Shown here: positions 1-6,132 of the stretch, one piece after another
Layout of the letters: every line of letters starts with the position of its first letter
How positions within the stretch are numbered: the first letter of the stretch is position 1
Assembly: GCA_040386355.1 (NCBI GenBank)
Contig: JAZKFP010000267.1
Span: 1 to 9,694 of the forward strand
Length of the DNA: 9,694 nucleotides
DNA from: JAZKFP01 sp040386355
Lineage (GTDB): Bacteria; Pseudomonadota; Gammaproteobacteria; Pseudomonadales; UBA6940
Direction of reading: 5' to 3'
Notes under the pieces: model-generated
Seen by the model: the letters and a program-made list of their open reading frames with translations, nothing else
Databases searched by the model: none
What the model was told of the DNA's origin: nothing
Program-made: the position numbers and the translations under genes

Positions 1-67
1 TTTCTACATTTAACCAATCATGTAATAGAAACTGCATGTCTTTACGCGGAGCGATGTAATTCGGCAT
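1..67 (-). CDS. Acyl-CoA dehydrogenase, N-terminal fragment (cut by window edge)
   Basis: Only the first 22 codons are visible, reading leftwards from an ATG at 67-65. They give a peptide beginning MPNYIAPRKDMQFLLHDWLN. This opening (M-P-x-Y-x-A-P-x-x-D-M-x-F-x-L) is the characteristic N-terminus of a large FAD-dependent acyl-CoA dehydrogenase group used in fatty acid beta-oxidation and related acyl-CoA degradation. A strong ribosome binding site, GAGGTG at 77-72, sits four bases before the ATG and supports this start. The catalytic domains lie outside the window, so substrate class cannot be judged. The gene is transcribed divergently from the plus-strand gene at 462, with about 390 bases between them. 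Confidence 0.75.
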   Translation of the reverse strand, partial: MPNYIAPRKDMQFLLHDWLNVE

Positions 68-71
68 TATT

Positions 72-77
72 CACCTC
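72..77 (-). promoter_or_regulatory. Ribosome binding site of the acyl-CoA dehydrogenase gene
   Basis: GAGGTG read on the minus strand, four bases upstream of the ATG at 67-65. The same hexamer at the same spacing precedes phoU in this window, which supports both starts. Confidence 0.65.
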
Positions 78-300
78 AAACTTAAATCATGGAAACAACA
101 ATCAAAATCATCAGAAAATATGACTACTTTGATAAAAATATATCTAGGGATAGCGCACCTGGATAGGCTTATTCATGACCTTAAGGTCCACAGGAACGGA
201 CTTCAAAGTTTTTTTCTAAAGAAATTTCAGGCTTAAAATTTATATTCTCTAGACCAAAGCCTTTCTTATGGATTTAGATCAGCTATTGTTTAGAAAAATA

Positions 301-417
301 CCAAACGCAGAATGGTTTTCACGGGTGTTGCTCTACTCATTCGCCTGCTCACATACTTTTAGTATGCTGCGCGGGCTTATTTCGCGAGCGCCTACGGGAA
401 AACCATTCTACATTAGG
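301..417. repeat. Long imperfect palindrome with hairpin tip (palindromic-element-like)
   Basis: The two halves of this 117-bp stretch are inverted copies. The outer arms 301-324 and 394-417 match at 19 of 24 positions, including a perfect 12-bp core, AGAATGGTTTTC at 309-320 and its complement at 398-409. The middle arms align at about 15 of 25 positions with a one-base offset. The centre is a perfect hairpin, CATACT-TTT-AGTATG, at 352-366. Read outward to inward, both arms encode the same peptide on opposite strands, P-N-(A/V)-E-W-F-S-R, and four of the five outer-arm mismatches fall in third codon positions. The element could fold as a long RNA or DNA hairpin, or be a small mobile palindromic repeat. 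It lies just upstream of the gene at 462. Confidence 0.6.
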
Positions 418-461
418 TGTATACCCTTTCGGACCAACCATCGGCAGACGCACAACGTGCC

Positions 462-1031
462 ATGAATGAACAAATACCTCAACCCCAGTCACGAAAAAAA
501 ATCGATCCAACCGGTCAGATTTCTCATTCCATGCGAGATCGCTCTGCCGACTCAAGCCAGACACATGACTATTTGGAACAAGCAGAACTTGTAGAGTTTG
601 ATTCTTTCTTTAATCGACTACAGCGCATGGCAGTCGCCTGGTTAAACCATAGTTCAGGATTAACTGTTTCTTATCCGGTTGAACAACTTATTTATACATT
701 GGAATCTGACCAAAGCCTTGAACTGTTTCACCAAGAGCATCCCAATACACAACCTAGCGAGTGGCTATTAGGCGAACTCATTCAAATGACATTTCGACTA
801 CAAGATAAAACACTGGATCAAGCGAAAGCTCAAAAAATTCGTCAAGATTTGACACGTATTTTAAACACCTATGACACCTTCGTATATGAGCAGCGCAATC
901 AATCGCATATTGATTGGCAACGCGTAGATAAAGAACCTCAATTAGCGCCTGAAACTTTATCTGTTAAAAATTCTGAACCAAAGTGGATAAAGACCATCAA
1001 AAATTTATTAAATCGTCGCCCACCTCAGTAA
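462..1031 (+). CDS. Hypothetical protein of unknown function (189 aa)
   Basis: I do not recognise this protein. From the ATG at 462 it is 189 residues. Residues 1-40 are polar and probably disordered (Gln, Ser, Arg and Asp rich). Residues 41-150 look alpha-helical, with an aromatic/hydrophobic pattern (FDSFFNRLQRMAVAWL, PSEWLLGELIQMTFRL, IRQDLTRILNTYDTF). A short basic tail follows (WIKTIKNLLNRR). There is no signal peptide and no clear membrane segment, so it is probably cytoplasmic. The frame stays open back to a GTG at 417, but that codon overlaps the end of the palindrome arm, so the ATG is preferred. No good Shine-Dalgarno sequence is seen before either. The gene ends nine bases before the convergent bioD stop. 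Steady codon usage and the helical pattern argue for a real gene. Confidence 0.65.
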   Translation: MNEQIPQPQSRKKIDPTGQISHSMRDRSADSSQTHDYLEQAELVEFDSFFNRLQRMAVAWLNHSSGLTVSYPVEQLIYTLESDQSLELFHQEHPNTQPSEWLLGELIQMTFRLQDKTLDQAKAQKIRQDLTRILNTYDTFVYEQRNQSHIDWQRVDKEPQLAPETLSVKNSEPKWIKTIKNLLNRRPPQ

Positions 1032-1040
1032 CATTTTTTT

Positions 1041-1748
1041 CTAGAAATTTAATTCTTCTTGTAATTTCATGGGGTGCCAGCTTGCATAAGAGCGCTCAGG
1101 ATTGAAACGTTTTAAATATGAGGACAAGCCTAAATACGGCATAGTTAATTTTTCTTTAAGTGTTTGAATATTTTCTGCTTGATACGGCATTTCTCGATCT
1201 ATTTCGCTTGCAATCCAACCTATTGAATTAATACCTTGACTATTTAATAATTCTTTCGTTAGTAACGCATGATTTAAACAACCCAGCTTTAAACCAACCA
1301 CTAATAAAATTGGTAAACCCGATTGCTGAATCCAATCAATTAACAATAAATCGTTTGCAATTGGTACCGATAATCCACCAACACCTTCAAGCAAAGCAAT
1401 TTTAAAAGGTTTTATTTGATGAGCTTGCTGAATTGAATCTATTGTCGATTGATTTAGAAAATCCAGTGTTAAATGCATTTTTTGTTTAGCTGCTGCGATA
1501 TGCGGAGAACAGGCGGAACGTAGAACAATTGGATTAATCTGATTTAATGAACGATTCGGTTGCACTAACTGTAATAATTTTGCATCTTCATTTTTCCATT
1601 GATTCTCAAAAAATTCAGCGCCAGCTGAAATGGGTTTCATCGCAAACACATCGGGCAACCACGTTTGCAGTATTTGCGCGACGCGCGTTTTACCAATACC
1701 GGTATCGGTTCCAATAATCCAGCAACCTTTTGCATTTAAATTGGACAA
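1041..1748 (-). CDS. bioD: Dethiobiotin synthetase BioD (irregular start)
   Basis: BioD carboxylates 7,8-diaminopelargonate with ATP and CO2 to form the ureido ring of dethiobiotin, the penultimate biotin step, in the cytoplasm. Counted from the start given, the P-loop GTDTGIGKT is at residues 13-21. The KPISAG substrate loop, the EGVGGLSVPI segment and the signature VVGLKLGCLNHALLT follow in the usual order. The length of about 235 residues is normal. The start is unclear. The frame is open to an ATG at 1841 with an AGGA-like site, but that would overlap the conserved end of bioC by 106 bases. The start listed is a TTG at 1748-1746, overlapping bioC by 13 bases. An attractive alternative is the ATG at 1735-1733 directly after the bioC stop, which is one frame off; a single extra A in the A-run at 1731-1728 would give M-Q-K-G-C-W-I-I-G-T-D-T. 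This is the last gene of the operon. Confidence 0.9.
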   Translation of the reverse strand: MSNLNAKGCWIIGTDTGIGKTRVAQILQTWLPDVFAMKPISAGAEFFENQWKNEDAKLLQLVQPNRSLNQINPIVLRSACSPHIAAAKQKMHLTLDFLNQSTIDSIQQAHQIKPFKIALLEGVGGLSVPIANDLLLIDWIQQSGLPILLVVGLKLGCLNHALLTKELLNSQGINSIGWIASEIDREMPYQAENIQTLKEKLTMPYLGLSSYLKRFNPERSYASWHPMKLQEELNF

Positions 1749-2500
1749 CGTTGTGCGCAGATCCAAAGTACTTTGTAGTACAATCTGAGCTGACCCGTCG
1801 GATGACGAAATTGCTCCATTGCTTGTAAAAATTTCTGCCATTGATATTTTCCTATTAATCCTGCACCGGATATACGAGCGACATGTCCACCCATACTTCG
1901 AAAAAGATTACGCAAATCCTTAACCGACTCACATTCTAATTTTTCATATGAAATTTCAAAACGCTGGACGTTAAAATCCGCTAGGGATAACGCATTAAAC
2001 CATTCTTGTTGAGAGGGAAATCCATAAAGATTAGGCATTAATTTAGATTCTTGACCTGCATTAATTAATTCTTCTAACGATCCTGCAATTGGTATTGCCG
2101 CAATAAAATAACCTTTCTCTGTATTGATGCGCGAAATTTCTTTAATAGCTTTTAATGGATTACACCAATGCAATGCAAATGAACTTACAATATTTTGAAT
2201 AGAAGAATGTGCAAAAGGTAAGTTTTCAATATCGGCATTAATTACAGATATTTTATTTTTTTGATATATTTTGCGGCACATTTGAAATGACAAATCTAAT
2301 GCACACTGTAATTGATTATTTTTTTCTAATAACAAAGAAACCGCGCCGGTACCTGCGCCTAAATCTATCCAACTTGATCGTTGACAAGAAACAATCCAAT
2401 TTTTAATTAATTGATGCGCAACCTTGTGTTGTAACTCTGCGGACTGATCGTAGGTTTCAACTACAGCATCAAAAGCAGATTTTAATTTGATAGAAGACAT
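1736..2500 (-). CDS. bioC: Malonyl-ACP O-methyltransferase BioC
   Basis: BioC transfers a methyl group from S-adenosylmethionine to the free carboxyl of malonyl-ACP. The masked primer is then elongated by fatty acid synthesis to pimeloyl-ACP methyl ester. The 254-residue length is typical. Visible features in order are the family N-terminus AFDAVVETYDQSAELQ (residues 9-24), the SAM-binding motif I DLGAGTG (46-52), motif II-like ALDLS (67-71), the NADIENLPF segment (88-96), the family-typical HWCNP (111-115), and the C-terminal FRSMGGH region (200-206). The end GQLRLYYKVLW matches the expected BioC C-terminus, so the gene really runs into the region overlapped by the upstream part of the bioD frame. 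Its ATG overlaps the bioF stop as TAATG, a sign of translational coupling. Confidence 0.93.
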   Translation of the reverse strand: MSSIKLKSAFDAVVETYDQSAELQHKVAHQLIKNWIVSCQRSSWIDLGAGTGAVSLLLEKNNQLQCALDLSFQMCRKIYQKNKISVINADIENLPFAHSSIQNIVSSFALHWCNPLKAIKEISRINTEKGYFIAAIPIAGSLEELINAGQESKLMPNLYGFPSQQEWFNALSLADFNVQRFEISYEKLECESVKDLRNLFRSMGGHVARISGAGLIGKYQWQKFLQAMEQFRHPTGQLRLYYKVLWICAQRCPI

Positions 2501-3774
2501 TACAAATCAATCTCTCTACGACCTTCACGAGATTGACATAATGCATCAATCAAAGCATGAATATCTGCTTCTTCATGCGCAGAAGATAAACTGATACGTA
2601 AACGACTTGTACCATTCGGCACGGATGGTGGTCGAATGGCGGGAACCCAAAAACCTTTTTGCGCTAAATCTTCTGCCATTTTTAACGTAAGATTTTCATT
2701 TCCTAAAATAATCGGTTGAATATGCGTCGTCGAAGAGGAAAGAGTAAATCCATGTCGAATTAATTCAGCACGCAATAATTCAATTAAATTCTGTAATTTG
2801 TGACGGCGCCAAGATTCATTTTGAATTGCTGACAGCGTCAAATGCATCGCTGAAATTATTAACGGCGATAACGCAGTATCAAACATATAGGTACGAACAT
2901 ATTGTCGCATCCATTCGCATATTTCTTTATTCGCTGCGACAAAAGCGCCCATACCACCCATCGCTTTTCCCAACGACGCGGTATAAAAATCCAATTGATT
3001 TACTGAAATTTTTTGCGCTTCCGCAATACCTTTACCCGTTACGCCTAACACACCAAACCCATGCGCATCATCCACGTAAAGCGGCACGTGAAATTCATCA
3101 GCAATTGTGCAATATTTTTTTAAATCTGGATAATCACCGTCCATGCTAAAAACACCATCAGTAATCCACAACGCTGCTGATTTTTTTTGCCAAGCTTGTA
3201 TTAAATGTTCAGAATCTAAATGAGGATAACGTTGCAATTTTGCTGAACTTAATCGGACTCCATCAATTAATGATGCATGACAGAGTTCATCCATAAATGC
3301 GACTTGACCAACTTGTAGCCATGCACTTAGCACACCGAGATTTGCGTGATATCCACTAGAAAAAAGCACTACCTCTTCAACTTCAAGAAATTTAGCAATT
3401 CTTTGCTCTAGTAATTGATACGAACTATCGTAGCCTGTCACCATTGGTGAAGCGCCAGAACCGAAACCGTGACTGCTATTTATTTGATGAGAATTTATTT
3501 TGGTGAATAATTCATTTAATTTTTCATCTTGGCTTAAACCCAAATAATCATTACTTGCAAATGAAATATACGAATGATTATTGATTGTAATTCGGCCTGG
3601 AGCGCGATGCTCAATAGTAGGCGGCTGTCGATAACGACGTTGTTGATGTAATGTTTCAAGACTCGAACGTAATTTATCTGAATCGTATCTTTTTTCTGAG
3701 TCGCAGCTCTTTTCTACATCGTATTTATTTTCTTTATCAGATTTATTTTCTAAATAGTAATTTTCCGATGTCAT
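2500..3774 (-). CDS. bioF: 8-amino-7-oxononanoate synthase BioF with N-terminal extension
   Basis: BioF is the PLP-dependent alpha-oxoamine synthase that condenses L-alanine with a pimeloyl thioester, giving 7-keto-8-aminopelargonate. The 424-residue protein has the fold-type I core: SFASNDYLGLS (71-81), GSGASPMVTG (106-114), a GYHAN cofactor loop (141-145), CHASLIDG (165-172), the DDAHGFG PLP-contact motif (235-241) and the cofactor lysine K270 in ASLGKAMGG. Membership of the biotin operon settles it as BioF rather than a related 2-amino-3-ketobutyrate or 5-aminolevulinate enzyme. It is about 35-40 residues longer than usual because of a polar N-terminus made of four hexapeptide repeats (residues 10-33). 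The start is supported by the ATGA overlap with the bioB stop, and no later ATG precedes the conserved core. Confidence 0.95.
   Translation of the reverse strand: MTSENYYLENKSDKENKYDVEKSCDSEKRYDSDKLRSSLETLHQQRRYRQPPTIEHRAPGRITINNHSYISFASNDYLGLSQDEKLNELFTKINSHQINSSHGFGSGASPMVTGYDSSYQLLEQRIAKFLEVEEVVLFSSGYHANLGVLSAWLQVGQVAFMDELCHASLIDGVRLSSAKLQRYPHLDSEHLIQAWQKKSAALWITDGVFSMDGDYPDLKKYCTIADEFHVPLYVDDAHGFGVLGVTGKGIAEAQKISVNQLDFYTASLGKAMGGMGAFVAANKEICEWMRQYVRTYMFDTALSPLIISAMHLTLSAIQNESWRRHKLQNLIELLRAELIRHGFTLSSSTTHIQPIILGNENLTLKMAEDLAQKGFWVPAIRPPSVPNGTSRLRISLSSAHEEADIHALIDALCQSREGRREIDL
3676..3747 (-). repeat. Four tandem 18-bp repeats encoding hexapeptides at the BioF N-terminus
   Basis: On the minus strand, residues 10-33 of BioF divide into four six-residue units: NKSDKE, NKYDVE, KSCDSE and KRYDSD. 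The shared pattern is (N/K)-(K/S/R)-x-D-x-(E/D). The DNA units are diverged 18-mers, e.g. AATAAATACGATGTAGAA and AAAAGATACGATTCAGAT. This looks like a small in-frame tandem expansion that added a charged, probably disordered leader to the enzyme. Confidence 0.6.
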
Positions 3775-4787
3775 GCCGGATAAGCCAAATCATATTTTGT
3801 ATTTTGAATTGAATTTGAAGATTCTAGCACCACCGACGTCAAACCAAGTCGCTGAAACAAATGCGCATCTCGATCGGTCGCTGGATTATCGGTTGTTAAT
3901 AATTGTTCACCAAAGAAAATAGAATTCGCCCCCGCAAAAAAACACAAGGCTTGCGCAGCATCATCAAAAGTTTCTCGACCAGCGGATAATCGTAATACTG
4001 CCTTAGGCATTATTAAACGCGCTATTGCAACTGTACGAATAAATTCAAACACATCGACAGGCGGAGCATTTTCTAATGGCGTTCCAGGAATAGGGACAAG
4101 TTGATTAATTGGTACACTTTCTGGATAAGGATTTAAATTTGCTAATTGTTCCAACAAACGAATTCGATCAAAGCGTGATTCGCCTAAACCTAAAATTCCG
4201 CCGCAACATATTTTCATTCCAGCGTCACGTACTAAACGTAGCGTTTCTAATCGATCTTCATAACTGCGAGTCGTGATAATCGAAGCGTAATGTTCCGCCG
4301 ACGTATCAAGATTGTGGTTGTAATAATCCAGACCCGCTGCTGCTAATGTTTGCGCTTGTTCATTCGATAACATGCCGAGTGTTGCGCAACTTTCTAAACC
4401 AAGCGCTTTTACGCCGCGAATCATTTTAATAACTACAGATAAATCACGATCTTGCGGTGAACGCCACGCAGCGCCCATACAAAATCGAGTTGCACCTTGT
4501 TCTTTTGCAGCTTTCGCAGACTCTAAAACTTTTTCAATAGCAATTAATTTTTCTTTTTCAAGATTGGTATTGTAGTGGCCGCTTTGCGAGCAATATTTGC
4601 AATCTTCAGGACATGCGCCGGTTTTAATACTGAGCAATCGACTAAGTTGAATTTGATTTACATCGTGATGAACACGATGCATTTGGTGTGCAGCAAATAA
4701 CAGATCATTAAATGGTTGTTGGAAGAGATAATCGATATCGGCCGTTTCCCAAGTGACACGGTTGGATGCAAATTGGAAAAGGCTCAT
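3771..4787 (-). CDS. bioB: Biotin synthase BioB
   Basis: BioB is the radical SAM enzyme that inserts sulfur into dethiobiotin to make biotin. The 338-residue length is normal. The [4Fe-4S] SAM-binding cluster motif CPEDCKYC is at residues 59-66 (C59, C63, C66). The residues expected to hold the auxiliary [2Fe-2S] cluster are all present: C103 (RFCMGA), C134 (ESCATLG), C194 in KICCGGILGLGE, and R266 in LRLSAGR. The YNHNLDTS motif (156-163) and FFAGANSIFFGE (283-294) are further family landmarks. It is the first gene of the operon, and its TGA overlaps the bioF ATG. No Shine-Dalgarno sequence is seen before its ATG. No inverted repeat resembling the classical BirA operator was recognised upstream. 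Confidence 0.96.
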   Translation of the reverse strand: MSLFQFASNRVTWETADIDYLFQQPFNDLLFAAHQMHRVHHDVNQIQLSRLLSIKTGACPEDCKYCSQSGHYNTNLEKEKLIAIEKVLESAKAAKEQGATRFCMGAAWRSPQDRDLSVVIKMIRGVKALGLESCATLGMLSNEQAQTLAAAGLDYYNHNLDTSAEHYASIITTRSYEDRLETLRLVRDAGMKICCGGILGLGESRFDRIRLLEQLANLNPYPESVPINQLVPIPGTPLENAPPVDVFEFIRTVAIARLIMPKAVLRLSAGRETFDDAAQALCFFAGANSIFFGEQLLTTDNPATDRDAHLFQRLGLTSVVLESSNSIQNTKYDLAYPA

Positions 4788-4800
4788 GGTTGAATGTCCG

Positions 4801-4829
4801 AATATAAGTATGTGCGGGTGATATGTTTT
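4801..4829 (-). promoter_or_regulatory. Candidate bioB promoter (weak)
   Basis: On the minus strand a -10-like TATATT (4806-4801) lies 17 bases downstream of a poor -35 AAAACA (4829-4824). Transcription would start only a few bases before the bioB ATG at 4787. That would give a very short leader and would fit the absence of a ribosome binding site. The match is weak in AT-rich DNA. Confidence 0.2.
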
Positions 4830-4839
4830 TTTATTTTAT

Positions 4840-4856
4840 TCGTCCCGATAGGACGA
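4840..4856. other. Small inverted repeat upstream of bioB
   Basis: TCGTCC-CGATA-GGACGA forms a six-bp stem with a five-base loop, about 50 bases before the bioB ATG. On the minus strand it is followed by A-rich DNA and not by a T-run, so it is not a standard terminator. It could be a leader hairpin or a protein-binding dyad. It does not resemble the classical BirA operator. Confidence 0.35.
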
Positions 4857-4936
4857 GATATGCATGAATTCCATTTTTTTATATATTGGCGCGTTTGTAC
4901 ATTTGCACAGGCGTGACGCACCTACCTAGAATCATA

Positions 4937-4951
4937 TGTCGCTACGCGACA
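4937..4951 (-). other. Small hairpin just downstream of phoU
   Basis: TGTCGC-TAC-GCGACA (plus strand) is a perfect six-bp stem with a three-base loop, starting 11 bases after the phoU stop. No T-run follows on the minus strand, so it may protect the mRNA end or be a weak, non-canonical terminator. Read-through from phoU into bioB is possible. Confidence 0.35.
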
Positions 4952-4961
4952 GCAATAGCCA

Positions 4962-5681
4962 TCATTCAAGAAGTTGTTGTTGAACAATATCCAAATTGCG
5001 ATGGCGGATATCTTTACCCTTCACGACATAAATTACATGCTCGCAAATATTACGCGCGTGATCACCAATTCGCTCTAACGCTCGTAAAGCCCAAATCACT
5101 TTTAACTCGCGTGAAATGCTACGCGGGTCTTCCATCATGTAGGTAACTATTAATCGAATAGCCGCTTCGTATTCTAAATCTACAGAGCGATCTTGTTGCG
5201 CCACCGATAATGCGCTCGCTACATCAAAACGCGCAAAAGCATCGAGCGCATTACGCAACATTTCACGAACTAAATTACCAATATGCCGAATCTGAATATA
5301 ACCGTTTGGCGCTCCGCCTTCTTCCATCAGTCCTAAAGCAAGTTTCGCAACTTTATTAGCTTCATCGCCGATTCGTTCTAAATCAGTAATGGCTTTAGAA
5401 ATTCCAATAACCATTCGTAAATCACTTGCTGCTGGATGTCTTAATGCAAGAATACGATTGCACTCTTCATCAATGCTGATCTCTAAACTATTAATGCGTA
5501 CTTCTTCATCACGCACTTGCTCAGCCAAGATAGCGTCTGCGTCGACCAACGACGTTACCGCATTGGCAACTTGATTTTCGACAAGCCCACCCATCGACAG
5601 AATATGCGTCTTTAGCTCTTCCAACTCTTGATTAAACTGTTGGGAAATATGAGAAGAAAAATTTGACTTGTTGAGATCCAA
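4962..5681 (-). CDS. phoU: Phosphate signalling protein PhoU
   Basis: PhoU is a cytoplasmic, peripherally membrane-associated regulator. It couples the Pst phosphate transporter to the PhoR/PhoB two-component system and dampens signalling when phosphate is plentiful. The 239-residue protein has the two three-helix PhoU repeats, each with its metal-binding signature: DLERIGDEANK (100-110) and ALERIGDHARN (201-211). The N-terminus HISQQFNQEL and the segments DAFARFD and TYMMEDPRSI match gammaproteobacterial PhoU well. The start is a TTG at 5681-5679. It is chosen because it gives the standard N-terminus and has GAGGTG four bases upstream. No pstSCAB or phoB/phoR genes lie beside it, which is unlike the usual pst-phoU operon. 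Confidence 0.95.
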   Translation of the reverse strand: MDLNKSNFSSHISQQFNQELEELKTHILSMGGLVENQVANAVTSLVDADAILAEQVRDEEVRINSLEISIDEECNRILALRHPAASDLRMVIGISKAITDLERIGDEANKVAKLALGLMEEGGAPNGYIQIRHIGNLVREMLRNALDAFARFDVASALSVAQQDRSVDLEYEAAIRLIVTYMMEDPRSISRELKVIWALRALERIGDHARNICEHVIYVVKGKDIRHRNLDIVQQQLLE

Positions 5682-5685
5682 AGCG

Positions 5686-5691
5686 CACCTC
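5686..5691 (-). promoter_or_regulatory. Ribosome binding site of phoU (decides the TTG start)
   Basis: GAGGTG on the minus strand lies four bases before the TTG start codon at 5681-5679. No in-frame ATG lies close upstream, so this site fixes the unusual start. Confidence 0.65.
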
Positions 5692-5692
5692 G

Positions 5693-5866
5693 ATGCATGA
5701 CATTCAGGAAAATGTTTTAAAAAATTTAGTAGATTGTGTTATGGCACTAAAGCGCGAATTTCTCAAGAACAATAACAATACCCTAGAAATCTTTCAAATT
5801 TATATAGTTAAACTGACTGCAATAACCAAATTTATGGAAGCATTACGTCAAAAATTTGCTAGTTAG
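5693..5866 (+). CDS. Possible small protein (57 aa), unrecognised
   Basis: An ATG at 5693 opens a 57-codon frame ending in TAG at 5864-5866. The product starts MHDIQENVLKNLVDCVMALK, runs through an Asn-rich turn (KNNNN, residues 25-29), and continues as LEIFQIYIVKLTAITKF to the end. The pattern suggests two amphipathic helices folding as a hairpin, which is unusually protein-like for AT-rich non-coding DNA. Against it, no Shine-Dalgarno sequence precedes the ATG, and its start is only 11 bases from the divergent phoU start. Its promoter would therefore lie inside phoU, and the phoU promoter inside it. It may be a genuine small gene, the remnant of a larger one, or chance. Confidence 0.35.
   Translation: MHDIQENVLKNLVDCVMALKREFLKNNNNTLEIFQIYIVKLTAITKFMEALRQKFAS
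5801..5829 (-). promoter_or_regulatory. Candidate phoU promoter (weak)
   Basis: On the minus strand TTGGTT (5829-5824) and TATATA (5806-5801) are separated by 17 bases, an acceptable sigma-70-like pair about 120 bases before phoU. It lies inside the opposite-strand small ORF at 5693-5866. No Pho box was recognised. Confidence 0.22.
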
Positions 5867-6132
5867 AATGCCAAGTATATAAAGCCATATTAAGTATTAA
5901 CATATAAATGTTTCTAAAGAAGTAAAGGAAATTATTCAATCACTTGTTGAGTTAGTAAAAATTTGCCTTCTCTGTTAAGATCGTATGTCAATAAATAATA
6001 GATTTTTTAATCCTAATTCATTACGATTTGGTTCTTTAGGAAATTATATCTTCTAAAAATTTTACAAGCGCGGCGAAAGGACCTTATCCAGCAAAGTTAC
6101 TATTTCTTCTATGTTTTTGAGATACAAAGCGA
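5867..6132. other. Intergenic stretch with gene-like remnants
   Basis: No full gene is seen. A start-less frame at 5907-5978 encodes VSKEVKEIIQSLVELVKI, amphipathic like the small ORF before it. A 23-codon frame at 5985-6056 (ATG to TAA) begins MSINNRFFNPNSLRFG, recalling the start of the next gene (MPSISSSFNPNQ). These may be decayed copies or chance. The promoter of the RING gene should lie here, but no convincing -35/-10 pair stands out. Confidence 0.35.

Larger units (their letters stand above)
68..461. other. Intergenic region between divergent genes
   Basis: No convincing gene is seen here. The stretch holds a perfect 12-bp palindrome, GACCTTAAGGTC, at 177-188. It also holds a long imperfect palindrome at 301-417, listed separately. 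Promoters for the leftward acyl-CoA dehydrogenase and the rightward unknown gene must lie here, but the DNA is too AT-rich to choose a -35/-10 pair with confidence. Confidence 0.5.

Noticed and set aside
177..188. Perfect palindrome GACCTTAAGGTC as an operator
   Set aside because: It is a single 12-bp palindrome with no recognised regulator and no clear promoter around it. It was recorded only in the description of the intergenic region.
268..465. Plus-strand 65-codon frame ahead of the gene at 462
   Set aside because: It is formed mostly by the palindrome at 301-417, has no ribosome binding site, and overlaps the start of the next gene. Its coding look is explained by the inverted-repeat arms.
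349..564. Minus-strand 71-codon frame
   Set aside because: It covers the other arm of the palindrome and the antisense of the gene at 462. The similarity to the plus-strand frame is a consequence of the inverted repeat.
1733..1735. ATG after the bioC stop as a start for a separate small protein
   Set aside because: Its own frame runs about 32 codons of arginine- and cysteine-rich sequence, antisense to nothing and overlapping the BioD P-loop region. It makes sense only as the BioD start after a one-base frame change.
2826..3149. Plus-strand 107-codon frame inside bioF
   Set aside because: It is antisense to the highly conserved PLP-binding core of bioF, has no ribosome binding site, and is a shadow frame.
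4840..4856. Hairpin before bioB as a BirA operator or rho-independent terminator
   Set aside because: The arms do not resemble the TTGTAAACC-type BirA half-sites, and no T-run follows on the transcribed strand. It was kept only as an unassigned inverted repeat.
4886..5146. Plus-strand 86-codon frame over the phoU 3' end
   Set aside because: Most of it is antisense to phoU codons and the product has no coherent pattern.
5907..5978. Amphipathic 23-codon frame (VSKEVKEIIQSLVELVKI)
   Set aside because: It has no usable start codon and lies in a different frame from the small ORF before it. It was noted as a possible remnant, not as a gene.
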